From the NCBI RefSeq assembly GCF_014529535.1, contig NW_023503509.1:1550001-1614000 (forward strand): a stretch of 64,000 bases of DNA, read 5' to 3'. The notes beneath the pieces are model-generated. The model saw only the letters and a program-made list of their open reading frames with translations, had not been told where the DNA came from and did not search any database. Shown piece by piece: positions 23,745 through 35,820 of the stretch. Within the stretch, counting starts at the first letter, position 1, and the number at the start of each line of letters is the position of its first letter. The translations under genes were made by a program, and so were the position numbers. This DNA comes from Bradysia coprophila (Eukaryota > Arthropoda > Insecta > Diptera > Sciaridae).

Positions 23745-25455
23745 CTATCCATTCAGAGTGACTGGTACCAGCCGTGATGAACAAAATTTGATCCAATATT
23801 TACATATATACAATATATAAAAAAGAAAAGAACAAAAAACCGGCTCTGCCGCCACCGCCCGCCCCGGCTGCATACTCAAATTGTTTATTTTTAATTTATT
23901 GACGATGTTTTGAGTGAGATTTTTTTTTGTTTTTCAACTTAAATTATTTTGATTTTTATAAAATGAACGATCTATTGAGTATACAAAATAATAAGCGCAC
24001 CCGCGTGTGGTGTTTTCATAATTTGACAAAATTTCTTATTATTTTCCTAATTTCCCTTCCGTTCCTGAGGTCCTTCCAATTTGAATTAAGAATTTTGTTT
24101 GTTTGTTTCGTATGTAATAGTGAGATAGATGATGAATATGAACAAACCGAAACAGAGAAAGAAAATGCATTCGGATGTTTAGTACTTTTTTTGATCGAAT
24201 CTTTGTGATTTTTTTGTAGAGATGATGATGATGATAATAAGAGAAAAATATCTGTTCGTACTTTGAAAGTAAAGTTTTTATTTTCGGGAAAAATTTATTT
24301 GTGCTTTCCGGTGTGTACGTCGACCAACAATTTTCAATTTTTTTTATAATTTTGGAGCATAAAATATCCGAAACGAACCAACTATTTTTTTCCTCTAATT
24401 TATTTGTTTGTTTAAATTTATTTTTTTTTTTAAAGAAAGGAAAAGAACAACAAAATTTTTGACTGATTTTTTTGTAGTGATTAAGAGAGACTTTTAATTT
24501 AAAAAATATTTTTATTGACACAGTACACAGTGCTACTATATAGAACCTAACTTTTCTTTTTTCAAACTTTTCAATTGCATGTCCAGTTTTACAAAGTTTT
24601 GAATAGAGAGAGAGAGACAGATTTACCTACATACACACACAGACTCTACTATTACAAACAATATTGTGTTCAATTGTTTTTAATTCGTTTTATGTTAATT
24701 TTCCATTTACTACTTCTTCGTTTGTATGACTTCTTTTATCGAACGTTCGAACGAGAAACGGGCCTAGAGATATATGAGCTTTTGCTCGAACGGTACAACG
24801 TATAGCGTATTTAGTCATTACCATAATAATAGAATTGGAAACACACTTTCGCATAAAATGAAAGTTTTAAAAAAAAAGAAATGTCACAGGTCCGCCAAGA
24901 ACACTGTGGGCTGATCAAAGTTCTTAAAATTTTTGATTTTTTGTAAGCTTTGAAATGACACCAATTGGCATCAGCGAACGTTTTTTGTTTATATTTTTTC
25001 GTGAGCACTGTCAATAAGATGAGCAACACCTGGCTCGATGTCTCGTCTATTGTGTTTTGCTGTCAAAATTAGTCCACACTTTCCAATGGAAAGTTTCCAT
25101 TTTATAAGTGAAGTGATTGTTGGAAAAGCAGAACTTTAATCGTGAATTACATTACGAGTACACCTACACTACATCAAAAAAAAATAATCTTGTGTTGTGT
25201 ACGTGTATGTAGGCCCAATTCAGCTCATTTGCATCGCTAGTTAAAAAAAATTCTCAGCGATTGGTATCACTTGAAAGGCGTACCTTTTGCTTTAACTGCC
25301 ACGAACGGATAATTTGTAGACATTATGAGCAGCACATAAGGTGCTCGTCATTCCTCAAGAGTTCTTAAACAAAATGTGGGCCCATATTCAGTTCTATTTC
25401 TGTAAGGATATTTCGAAGAGTTAACGACTTCATCTTTTCAAAGGTTTTTATTTTA
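23745..25455. other. Macoilin 3' flank, AT-rich, no gene
   Basis: Probably includes the macoilin 3' UTR: long T runs, a (GAT)n run near 24220 and a GAGAGA run at 24606. A 160-codon frame on the minus strand (24039-24521) is almost all Lys, Phe, Asn and Ile codons and is dismissed as AT-bias. I could not place the poly(A) site. Confidence 0.45.
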
Positions 25456-25483
25456 AGAAATAGTCAAACACCAGTCTTCCGAC

Positions 25484-26630
25484 TAGGGAAAGGATTTCGG
25501 TATAAACGATTTCGGTAGTACCGGTAATACCGGGATCCCGATTGCCGGTTTCAGAGCTAACGATACCGGTTTTTACTGAAAAAATAAATTTTCAAAAATC
25601 GATAAATATTCACATGAAATGATACGAAAATTCAAGCATATTTGGTTTCAAAATCAAAATTGCTAGCTATAAGCAAAATTTGTGTCTGCATGACGTACAA
25701 TACAATTAAAGAAGACCATAAATAAAGCACGATTTTGTCTCTAACCTAATGAAATGGAACCAAGTAAATCGTAGAACGTTGTAATTCTTAAAGAAGCAAA
25801 AAGTCATTGGATGAAGTTGTAGCTGGTGGCGAAAGACGGTCTGACGTTCAACGTTTTCGAAAAATCTGAAGAACTGCGCGAATCGTTGAAAGCTCGGGGC
25901 TACATTCTTCCGAAGACTGCCAAATCATTCAAAAAGTTGACAATCGACTACTCTAAAAAAGTTCGTCAACATCAGAAGCAAGTTATAAAGGGTTTGGTAG
26001 CGAAAGGCGAAAGATTTTGTACGACGTTTGACGAGTGGACGTCACTAAGGAATAGAAGATATATCAATCTCATTTTTCACGGGAAGAATTCCGAATCTTG
26101 GTATAAAAAGTGTTTGTAATTGGTCGGAAATACGACGTTGAGTCTGAGCGATCGTTATCGGCTGCTGGTTACTTTTGCAGTAAACTACGATCAAAATTAA
26201 ATGACGACACAATCGATCATTTATGTTCATTACGTAGTTTCTTTCAAAACAAAAAATAAATTTACAAAATTCATAAGAAGCAACAACAATAAGTTAAACT
26301 AAATTTTAGACATTTTTTTTGAAATCCAAGAATCTAAATTTGATTAATAAAATCAGAAAATCATTTTTTTTTATTTAAAAGCGAAAAAAGGCTGCAACCA
26401 GTAAAGAACGATCTTTTCAAAAACAAATATTTACAATAAATAAAAATCATCAACTCTATTACGTCCCAAAGTCCCCAAAATGCAACTAGCATTTCTCCGT
26501 CAGAAAATCAGAAAATTGTGCATTATTAAATTTAGGATTTTTAAACAAAAAAACCGGTAATACCGATATTACAGTGTCCGGTATTACCGAAAACCGGAAT
26601 CGCCAAAAGCCTTCCGGTTTCCTTTCCCTA
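25484..26630 (+). mobile_element. hAT-family deletion derivative, 1147 bp, perfect 8-bp TSD
   Basis: Ends are TAGGGAAAGGATTTCGG and CCGGTTTCCTTTCCCTA, followed inward by repeated GGTATTACCG-type subterminal motifs. The flanking 8-bp duplication CTTCCGAC (25476-25483 and 26631-26638) is exact. It contains two remnants of a hAT transposase. Non-autonomous. Confidence 0.9.
25826..26259 (+). pseudogene. hAT transposase remnant: N-terminal part fused to C-terminal end
   Basis: Bases 25826-26119 read as a 97-residue piece with GERFCTTFDEWTSLRNRRYI, the hAT motif that starts the catalytic region. After a stop and frame change, 26125-26259 encodes DVESERSLSAAGYFCSK and LNDDTIDHLCSLRSFF, the conserved hAT C-terminal dimerisation/alpha-beta end, closing at TAA. 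Everything in between (several hundred residues, including most of the catalytic core) is missing, so an internal deletion produced this element. Confidence 0.85.
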
Positions 26631-27126
26631 CTTCCGACATGTACCAAAAGTCGGAAACCCATTGTTCTTAATTGATAAACTTTTTTATGGATGAGAGATC
26701 AGTAGGTGTCCGACTACTGGTACTTGTCGGAAGACTGGTATTTGACTATTTCCTAATATAATCACCTGCTATTCGTCGTTTTGTACAAGTTAATGTCTTA
26801 GTAATATCAAGTGAAACATTCGGGTTGTTGGAAGCAGTAATTTATTCCAATATATATTGGAGAATAAAACTTCCAGAACCTAAAAAAGTTCTCGTGGATT
26901 TTCTAAATTTTAAATTTGGGAAATTTTGCAAAATCTGAAGAACTCTAGAAATTATAGACCGAGCTTCGTCAAGCGCATATTGAAAAAAGCAGAACTCTTT
27001 TTCCTATGAGAAAAACACTACCTCATTTCAGTGTACTTTCGTGTTAACGTTAGGGAATTCAAAATTCAAGTTATTTCGCACTGTAATTGATGCAACATAG
27101 CAGGACCAATCATTCGGAATTTTATT

Positions 27127-27281
27127 TACAGCGATAAACTCTCTAAATGACCATCTTTTTCTAAATCTCTTATTTCTCTAACTTCTCTCATTTCTCTATG
27201 TATTCGTTGTGGAGAAATGAGAGAAGTTGGAGAAATAAGAGATTTAGACAAAGACGGTCATTTAGAGAGTTTGTCGCTGTA
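27127..27281. mobile_element. 155-bp hairpin MITE
   Basis: Near-perfect palindrome: TACAGCGATAAACTCTCTAA at the left, mirrored by TTAGAGAGTTTGTCGCTGTA at the right. The centre is GTATTCGTTGTGG. TA at both ends may be the target duplication. Confidence 0.8.
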
Positions 27282-29469
27282 CCTATATCTACTGAAATTT
27301 ACCTAAATTTACTGAAATTACCTAAATGTAATGAAATTTGGTAAATTCAGAAAATTTTCTTTAAGTTTAGGTAAATTTCAGTAAATAAACATTCCAAATG
27401 CTTTGCAACTCAATTTCATGCCACCCTAAGAGTGATTCAATTCTTTCATAGTTTCAAATTTAGCTTAAAAATATTATTCAATAAAATTAAATACCACCCC
27501 ACCAAGCGCCATACCTACACCTTTTGTTCTTTCATTTAATTTTTTCCAAAAAATGCTTCCAAAACATTCGCTTCTTAGCTTTTTTTGATTTTGTTTTTTT
27601 AATTTTTTTTTTTGATTTTCTTGTTTTTTAAAATCGATTTTTCTTTTCCCACAGGTATGGCCATTTCAAAATTGAATCACACCTTTAATATGTGAAGCGA
27701 GATATAAAAAAATGATTGAGAAAATCCTTTTTTTGTTTGTTTGTTCGTTAGTAGTTTTTTTTTACTTAAACATGATGTGACTGCGTGTACATGATCTTAA
27801 AAAAAAATTTGTGAAAATTAATTATCTCTGTGTTTTTCTTGGGTAATGACACTGAAAAAGAAAATAATTTTAAATTATAAAAAATAAAAATTAATAAGAA
27901 GACGAGGAAGAAGCTACATGGTTTTGTCCAAATTATTGTCGAAATTTTTACTAGACAGATTGTTTTGCTAGCTGTTGTGATAGTTGAGTGATTTTGTATT
28001 TTGAGTCAGGTTTATGTTGATGTCTTATTGAGGGTTAAATGTTTAGTGATTTAGAGACGAAATTCTGAACGGTTTTGGAACAAACGAAATAGTTTAAAAT
28101 TCGTTCGTTTATCGGTAATAAAGGTCATACAAACGATACACCTAGACTGTTCAATTTTCTTTTTAAATTTCATTTCTTCAATTCCCGTTAACACTTAATT
28201 CATCTCCGGTTCTTTTTTCGTTTTTATAATAATGTGATATCAACTTAGCCTATGATTTTGTTTAAATTTTCTCAAAAAAGAAACAAAAACATTTTTTTTG
28301 CTCTCAGATTTTTTTTTTTATTTATATCCTGAGACGTTCAACAGAGACTAATGTTTTCAAATTTTATCATCAGAAAATATTGACGCAGATAATGATTTTT
28401 TTTAGTTTATTGTAATACTTAACTTGAACTCGCTTAATTTATTATTACGTGACATTTTAAATTAATTTAATTTTTGTATTAAATAAATGAAAAGTGAAAA
28501 GCACAAATACATGGAAAGCGTTTTACTGGTTGTATTGACCCATTTTAGCGGCATTCCAAGCAGCACACTATTTGGATGAGAATCGATTATATTCGATTAA
28601 TAATTGGCAACGGTGATGTGACGGCCTTCGATGGAATTTAACGTAATGACATATCACGAGGATCCAGGATAAGCTATGAAGTCGAATATTTTCCAATAAA
28701 TTCATTTTTATTCATTCTTCAATGGAATATTCATGAGTTAAAAATCATTTTTTCCTCAAAAATATTTTTACAGTTGACCTTAGCCTCGTAGAAGTGATAA
28801 ATCTTATAATAAACAGGTATCAACACTAATCAATGACGTTGTGTGAGTGCTGAAAAACAACAAATTTGGTAGGTGTTACCTGTACGTTCACAATTAAATT
28901 TTATCAAAAACATTTTCGCGCGTCAAAATAAACTTTACCTTAAATTGGTTTCAAATTTGAATTCTTTAGACTTTAGACATAGTGACTCATGCTGCGAAAA
29001 TAGTTAGCACATCTACCGTATATCGTTCACATTTTACATTCTTGAACATTTTTAGTTCGACAAGCTGCAAGTAATCGCACAACAATGTTGAAACCATAAC
29101 GTAAGCCCCACGGAACCAAAAATTACCGTAAATATCAGTATAAATTGGTACTGCGAGAATCGTTGTTTGCTTTCTACCGGATGATACTTTCAACCACTTC
29201 CAATCACACGAATTGTCACTTTGTTTTTCACGAGGGGTAACCGACTCGGATAACAAACCCTCAAAGGAATTGCATGTGTATCCGGTAAATAATTGTAATT
29301 GATGAAAATACGACAAATTGATGGAATTATAAGGAATTGACCGGAGTTGCCTAAAAATACGTGAAATGGGGAATTGAAATTTCTTTTATCCACTTACAAA
29401 AGAACTAATATCGATGGGGCTGACGCTCACAGATTCGCTTGGAAAAAGACAAAGGGAAAATATTTCATA
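27282..29469. other. AT-rich stretch, no recognisable gene
   Basis: Poly(T)/poly(A) runs dominate 27540-28500. A 109-codon frame on the minus strand (28987-29316) has mixed composition but matches no family I know and lacks an obvious partner exon. Confidence 0.45.
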
Positions 29470-29661
29470 AAAAATTCTAGAAAAAAAATTATTAAAAGAA
29501 TTTTGCGTCACAAGTGGCAGATGCTGAGGAAAGTACTGTGAAGAAAATTGATAAAATAGGGAAAATAAAAGACCTGAAACAAAGGAAAAACAAAAAAAAA
29601 TGCCGAATCATCTGCCACTTTGTGACGCAAAATTTAGTTAATTTATTTTCTAGAATTTTAT
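29470..29661. mobile_element. Inverted-repeat element related to the one at 61685-62200
   Basis: TTTTGCGTCACAAGTGGCAG (29500) is mirrored by CTGCCACTTTGTGACGCAAA (29610-29629), and outside these AAATTCTAGAAAA by TTTTCTAGAATTT. The same GCGTCAC...GGCAGATG arms occur at 61850-62040. Confidence 0.65.
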
Positions 29662-29673
29662 CGGTAACATATA

Positions 29674-31024
29674 GCCATTTCTGCCATTTCCTTGTATTTT
29701 GGATAACTCAACACTCCATACACCCATTTCTGCCATTTCCTTGTATTTTGGATAACTCAACACTCCATACACCCATTTCTGCCATTTCCTTGTATTTTGG
29801 ATAACTCAACACTCCATACACCCATTTCTGTCATTTCCTTGTATTTTGGATAACTCAACACTCCATACACCCATTTCTGCCATTTCCTTGTATTTTGGAT
29901 AACTCAACACTCCATACACCCATTTCTGCCATTTCCTTGTATTTTGGATAACTCAACACTCCATACACCCATTTCTGCCATTTCATTGTATTTTGGATAA
30001 CTCAACACTACATACACCCATTTCTGCCATTTCCTTGTATTTTGGATAACTCAACGCTACATACACCAATTTCTGTCATTTCCTTGTATTTTGGATAACT
30101 CAACACTCCATACACCAATTTCTGTCATTTCCTTGTATTTTGGATAACTCAACACTACATACACCCATTTCTGCCATTTCCTTGTATTTTGGATAACTCA
30201 ACACTCCATACACCCATTTCTGCCATTTCCTTGTATTTTGGATAACTCAACACTCCATACACCCATTTCTGCCATTTACTTGTATTTTGCCAGTTCCTTG
30301 TATTTTGGATAACTCAACACTCCATACACCAATTTCGCCATTTCCTTGTATTTTGGATAACTCAACACTCCATACACCCATTTCTTCCATTTCCTTGTAT
30401 TTTGGATAACTTAACACTCTATATAACCATTTCCTTGTATTTTGGATAACTCAACACTCCATACACCCATTTCTGCCATTTCCTTGTATTTTGGATAACT
30501 CAACACTACATACACCCATTTCTGCCATTTCCTTGTATTTTGGATAACTCAACACTTAATACACCCATTTCTGCCATTTACTTGTATTTTGGATAACTCA
30601 ACACTACATACACTTATTTCTGCCAGTTCCTTGTATTTTGGATAACTCAACACTCCATACACCAATTTCGCCATTTCCTTGTATTTTGGATAACTCAACA
30701 CTTCATACACCAATTTCGCCATTTCCTTGTATTTTGGATAACTCAACACTCCATACACCAATTTCGCCATTTCCTTGTATTTTGGATAACTCAACACTCC
30801 ATACACCCATTTCTTCCATTTCCTTGTATTTTGGATAACTTAACACTCTATATAACCATTTCCTTGTATTTTGGATAACTCAACACTCCATACACCCATT
30901 TCTGCCATTTCCTTGTATTTTGGATAACTCAACACTCCATATACCCATATTTCTGTCATTTCTTTGTATTTTGGATAACTCAACACTCCATATGCCCATA
31001 TTTCTGCCATATCCTTGTATTTTT
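29674..31024 (+). repeat. 49-bp satellite array, about 27 copies
   Basis: The unit contains CCATTTCCTTGTATTTTGG followed by ATAACTCAACACTCCATACA. The first units are 49 bp apart and almost identical; later copies carry substitutions and a few are shortened (for example near 30420 and 30850). A higher-order block ending in the short copy appears twice (30290-30430 and 30630-30860). It begins immediately after the inverted-repeat element at 29470-29661. The repeated peptide-like frames in it are by-products of the array. Confidence 0.95.
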
Positions 31025-32150
31025 ACTATGTCATTAGCTGATGTTGTATTGACTGAGAATATATAGCGATATCATATGTGTATGACTTACGCTGGAATGT
31101 CCCGGAAAATTAGTAAATTCCAACTCTGGTCGTAAAATTCGCTCTTGTTGCAATTTCCAGTTTGCTTCTATCTATTAAACTATTTTCGAAAAAATCACTA
31201 TGTCTACCTTGGCAAAAAAGGTAGACACATGCTTTTCTTCGGACATTCGATATTTTTAACGTTGCGAATTGGCAATGAAAATTCATTTTTACTGATTGAT
31301 TAACTCATGGTTTGAAAGTCTTATCGCACAAAGTCCGATTGAAAAATTAATTGATGTACCGGAGTCCTGAGATCATGCGCTACACTCTGGCATTGTGTTT
31401 GATCAAAATCTGTCTATTTAAAATTTTATTATTTTTTAGATGACAGTTCACCATTCAAATTTAGCGATTAGCGTTAGTGTTACCATATTTGCATTAAGCG
31501 TCAAAAATTTGACTTTTGATTTTTAGAAATTTATTTGGAGGTATTCCTCGACTCCCTTAGCACTTTCCGGAGTGCCTAAAGTGCCTGCTCGAGCATTATC
31601 CCCTACGTGTTAAGGAAGAGCTAATTGCTACACATTTTCAGTTGTATGAAGCTTACCGAACGAACTTAAAAACAGATAGACATACGAGATGTGTACTAAC
31701 ATTATTTTGAAAAAATGTTCTAAAATCTGAAACTTGTAGCCGAAATTTCAATACTTTAATCAATATGCAAATCACCTTAAACAAGGTGAGAATAAATATT
31801 TCAGCGATTTTTGTATAAATATGTTAGAGATCATAGATCAAACAAAGTAATGATTATATGTATGTCGTCTGAGAAAGTACTTACATCTTTGCGGTAGAAG
31901 TTGTATATGATAAGCAAGTACACAAATTTCTTTCGACTTAGTCATGTTTGATTGAAGTAAATTTAGTTTTGATAATAGCAAACACATCTCTTCTAAAAAG
32001 ACTGACTGACTAAGCTAATCGAAAGTACACAAAAACTCATCATACTTTGTCGTACTTTTGTTTGACTATCTGTTTAGAACCACACAATTCTGTTGGAAAT
32101 TTCTTCATTGTTCGAAGAATAAATAAATTTTTTAACAAGTTGGATTGTCA
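31025..32150. other. Intergenic, no gene seen
   Basis: AT-rich. A small hairpin, TGTCTACC...GGTAGACA, lies at 31200-31228. No frame or element end recognised. Confidence 0.4.
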
Positions 32151-32185
32151 ATAAAAGGATGATTTACACGCTCTGGGAAGTCAGT
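32151..32185 (+). promoter_or_regulatory. Putative core promoter: TATA-like box and initiator
   Basis: ATAAAAG at 32151-32157 and an arthropod-type initiator TCAGT at 32181-32185 are about 30 bp apart, the classic TATA-to-start spacing. Transcription would begin near 32183, leaving a 5' UTR of about 56 nt before the ATG at 32239. Confidence 0.45.
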
Positions 32186-32238
32186 AAGCATTTGGAATTA
32201 AACTACGATTGACAGTAAGAATATTTTCGCGAGACAGA

Positions 32239-33157
32239 ATGGAGTTCTTCCTGTTTATTGCACGGTTTTTGATTTTCCCGAGTGTTATTTGTCTATCAAA
32301 CTCAGAGAAGACGGAGAAGGTTCAAATGGATGAGCATCAAATACAATATAACTTGATTGCCGATGAAACCAACGAACCGAATAAATTTCATATCTCGTAA
32401 GTTGTAGATACAGATCAGATAGAAGCGACATGAACCGTGTCCTCCTCTTTTTAGGTATGAAGTGAGTTATGGGGAATTTATTTTCAAAAGATTTGAGAAG
32501 TGTCACATAGTAGAAGAAGTTGGCATCCGCGCAAATGACAGTGAACTTTCGTGCATCGGAAAAACCAAATTTTCACGAATTGGAGACGTTAAAAACGTTT
32601 CAAATTTTAACGACTACACTTACAGCAGCAACGGTTTCAATCACACTGGTGAAACATTTAAAGTGAGCGGCAATTATTATCGGGTAAAAGAGTTAGATCT
32701 GATGTATGGACAGCAAGCAGAACCAATTACTTTGAAATTAAATGCCACACCGGCTGTAAAACAACTTCGTTTCGACCGAGTGGAAAAGAGTCTGATTGTT
32801 AAGTAAGTCAAAGTGAATTTATGTTTTGTCGAGAAAAACACAATTGAAAGTGGATTCAACAGACAACTAAATTCTCTTCCCTCTTGCAGTTTTACAATTG
32901 ACTCCGCATTTTTCGCAATGAATCGAACAGAGAATTTCTCAGTGGGGATCGACGAGGAAACAGGAAGTGATGACCTCATTTGTGTGGGTAGAGTTGTGCT
33001 CATAGTCAGAAACTCGGATACTTACCAGACCGTGCAGAGCGAAGTCTTTGAATTGGACGAAGACTATGCCTTCGTTTATGTGAGCGAAGCTAAATTTCTC
33101 ACAAATGACAACGGTACCAATACCGATACCGATACCGATACTTATGTTTTGATTTAG
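32239..33157 (+). CDS. Secreted glycoprotein of unknown family, 3 exons
   Basis: Exons 32239-32396, 32455-32802, 32890-33157; 774 bp, 257 aa plus TAG. Both introns (58 and 87 bp) have clean GTAAGT and AG borders and keep frame. Seen: an N-terminal hydrophobic signal peptide (MEFFLFIARFLIFPSVICLS), no later membrane segment, few cysteines in the mature part, and at least seven N-glycosylation sequons (NDS, NVS, NHT, NAT, NFT, NRT, NFS, NGT). The C-terminus has a Thr-Asp dipeptide run coded by a four-unit ACCGAT-type hexamer repeat, then YVLI. I recognise no domain; a secreted or luminal, lineage-specific protein is the safest reading. A TATA/Inr pair lies upstream and AATAAA at 33750, so it looks like a complete gene. 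Confidence 0.75.
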
Positions 33158-33749
33158 TCACTCCAATATTGATTGAATCAACGCAGTTCAAGCTAAAGTG
33201 ATCGTGGACAGCTGCTCCTATGAAATAGTTTCTTACATTGTTTTACCGTTGTGTGAGACACTGTCAAGTTTCAGTATCCATTTAAGAGTACCACGAATGC
33301 TTGAAGTGCGTTGATTGAATGCGAAAAACACAAATTCTGATTGTAATGTAGTAAGCAATATGAATAGACAGAGGATTTATTCCCAAAGGGAATGGAGTTT
33401 CAAATTTCAATTACATTAAAGATTCGACTCGACACTCGACCAATGGTCATTGTCAAGACAGCTGCCTTATCATTACATTACCGATGGTTGAAATAACCAA
33501 AGCATTATAGATGTCAAGAAGCGTAGACAGAATGCTAGAAGAGATGCATTGTCTATCAGAGTTGAAGACGTATATAGAAGCATAATCTTAAACGTTATAC
33601 ACTTTGGCAGCGGTATCAATTCAAATGAGTATTCTCGTTCATGAACCTAGCCGTGAAGGAAATGATGGATCTTCCTAAATGGTACCTAAAGTAGTATTTT
33701 GTGTTTAAAGTATTCCATACGAGGTTAGCGAGTAGATTTAATAATTTTG

Positions 33750-33755
33750 AATAAA
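33750..33755 (+). other. Polyadenylation signal AATAAA
   Basis: AATAAATAAA about 590 bp after the stop of the secreted-protein gene; a reasonable end for its transcript. Confidence 0.4.
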
Positions 33756-33885
33756 TAAAAAGTTAAATTGTGTAAGTATCGTGAGGCTAGTATTTATAAA
33801 CATTATACACAATTTCCAAGGGCCAACATACCAAAAATTATGCTAGTCACACACTGCTACGTATTTTACATTACACGTTGGTTTT

Positions 33886-33945
33886 ACCAATACCCTCTCT
33901 TGCAAACAAACTTCGTTTTGAAGCTGTCACAATACCACCTTATTC
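33886..33945. mobile_element. Partial copy of the CAATACCCTCTC element
   Basis: CAATACCCTCTCTTGCAA and CAAACTTCGTTTTGAAGC closely match the left end and subterminal part of the 402-bp element at 2147-2548. No right end was found. The following stretch to 35820 is AT-rich intergenic sequence with no recognised gene. Confidence 0.6.
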
Positions 33946-35820
33946 CTTTGTTTGTAGAATCATCCACAGTTGACTAAGTTCTAATTTTGAATGTAAAATG
34001 TAAAGGCTACGTTGCATTTTAAGCACCTTAATAAATGCAGTTAGGTGCTTGAGATGGTATTGTTTTCCATATTTGTTCAAGTTCAATATGAATGATATAA
34101 ACACGGCAGAAGCCCAGGCAGGAGTCATTCATTATCCGAATGTCAAAATAAAGGACCTAACCATTAGGGTGTGTCGATTTCATTTTTTTTAGTCATTCCT
34201 GCATCAGCTTTTTTTTTTATAAGTCAATATAAGCTTGCACCGTCACTTTATCAAAAATTTTCGAGCTACACGAGATACTTGGATTATGGGTCCGAACCAA
34301 AAAAAATCTGCAGATGCTTTTGCTGAGTTTTCACTCTGTACGGCATCTAGAGGGTCTACTAGAACATACAAAAATAAAAAAAAAGTTGAAAAAATGTTTT
34401 ACCGTCATTTTGGTATAGCACCAAGTTTCACCGAGGTGGAATTTTCAAGAATTTTGTATGTGAAAAAATCATCTCTTCTGGGAAATTTTTAGTCAAACTA
34501 ATGTTGTGATAGCTCATTTTGTAGGGTTTTCAATAGCGAATCTAGCAAGCGTACACTTTCGATAGGTAAATTTAAAAATTTATTGGTTTCGCTGTTGGAA
34601 GGCTCAAAAACGGGGCATTTTTACGAGTGTTTTCAAATATATAACAAATTGACTTCTCTTAAAAAACTAAGTTTTACTATTTTCAGCTTTTAAATGTGTT
34701 ATTCATGATTCATGATTCGAATTTCTGTCAAAAATTTTTATTTACTCGCTGCATTTAAAATGTTAATTGTCCCCATACCAGCACGATTAACACAATTTTC
34801 GAAGTCCGACTGCTGAGTGTTAATGCCTCGAAAAAAGTAAAAATTCTAGAGAAAACCTACTTAGCCGAAAAAATTGGCGAGTGAGAGACTTGTGGTTCAT
34901 ACCGTAATTAGTAGAGCCTGCCCTTGGCTACATTTTAAGCTAGCGTCCAGTTTTTTCCGATTAAAACGTTTACGAAAAAAAATTGGAAAAATTCAGATTT
35001 TTTAAAAGTATGGTCTTCGCGTCCGTATGCTTTGAACACACTCTGAACGACAGTTTTGTACACAATTTATATTCATTGGTCATACATTCTGCATCATAAG
35101 GGCTTTTAATTGATACTTACCATGGTGTCCATTACACAAAGACTGAAAGTGCAGCCTTGATCCTGTGATGTCTCTCTAATCAAAAATGTTGCTAATATTT
35201 CCAAAGATTTCTTCTTTGTTGATTCTTGCTTTCATTTCATTTTAAAATTGATTTGCGTGCTGGATATGAACGGAGCGCATATTTTATGGAACAACATAAT
35301 TAAAGGACGCGTCAGTGCTGTTGCTGTAACAAAGATTCTGTCAGACAAAATGAATTAGATCTGTTGGTTGTCAGTCTCGTTTCTGATGATGATTGAGTAC
35401 GGTCAGGTTGAAATGATGAGGTAACTATGCAACAGAAGTGCGGGCAGGAGAATGAAATTTACAAATCAGCACCTGCCCAAAATAAATATTTTCTTTGTTG
35501 AATAAATTTCTTTGAAAAATATTTTGAGATTACAAAATTACACCTTAGGCACTAATGTGGTTACATAATATCGCGTGAGAATATTATACTTGTCAATTGT
35601 ACGCCCGATTTATCTTTGTAAGGCAACCATTAACATAACATTAAACAAGAGACCTTGTAAAAAGGAAACAACTCTTGCACAATAGATTTCATATATCATA
35701 ACACTTAAAGCAAAATCAAATAGCGTTTGTTTAACTTTGAACTTACACGTCTCTTAAAGAGGCATAATAATGTCTTAAAAATTTCGATCTGTCTGCCATC
35801 AGGCAGGTACCATCACCGAT

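Larger units (their letters stand above)
25456..26753. mobile_element. Small MITE with TA target site, split by a hAT insertion
   Basis: Inverted ends AGAAATAGTCAAACACCAG (25456) and CTGGTATTTGACTATTTCC (26753) are bordered by TA on each side. Without the nested hAT element (25484-26630 plus one TSD) this unit would be about 143 bp. Tc1/mariner affiliation is inferred from the TA only. Confidence 0.65.

Noticed and set aside
24039..24521. 160-codon frame on the minus strand
   Set aside because: Composed almost wholly of Lys, Phe, Ile, Asn and Ser codons in an A/T-run region antisense to the macoilin 3' flank; no domain.
28987..29316. 109-codon minus-strand frame
   Set aside because: Composition is mixed enough to be coding, but no family, promoter or splice partner could be seen.
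30549..30838. Repetitive peptide frames in both directions
   Set aside because: They are translations of the 49-bp satellite. Three units (147 bp) restore frame, producing a repeating peptide without biological support.
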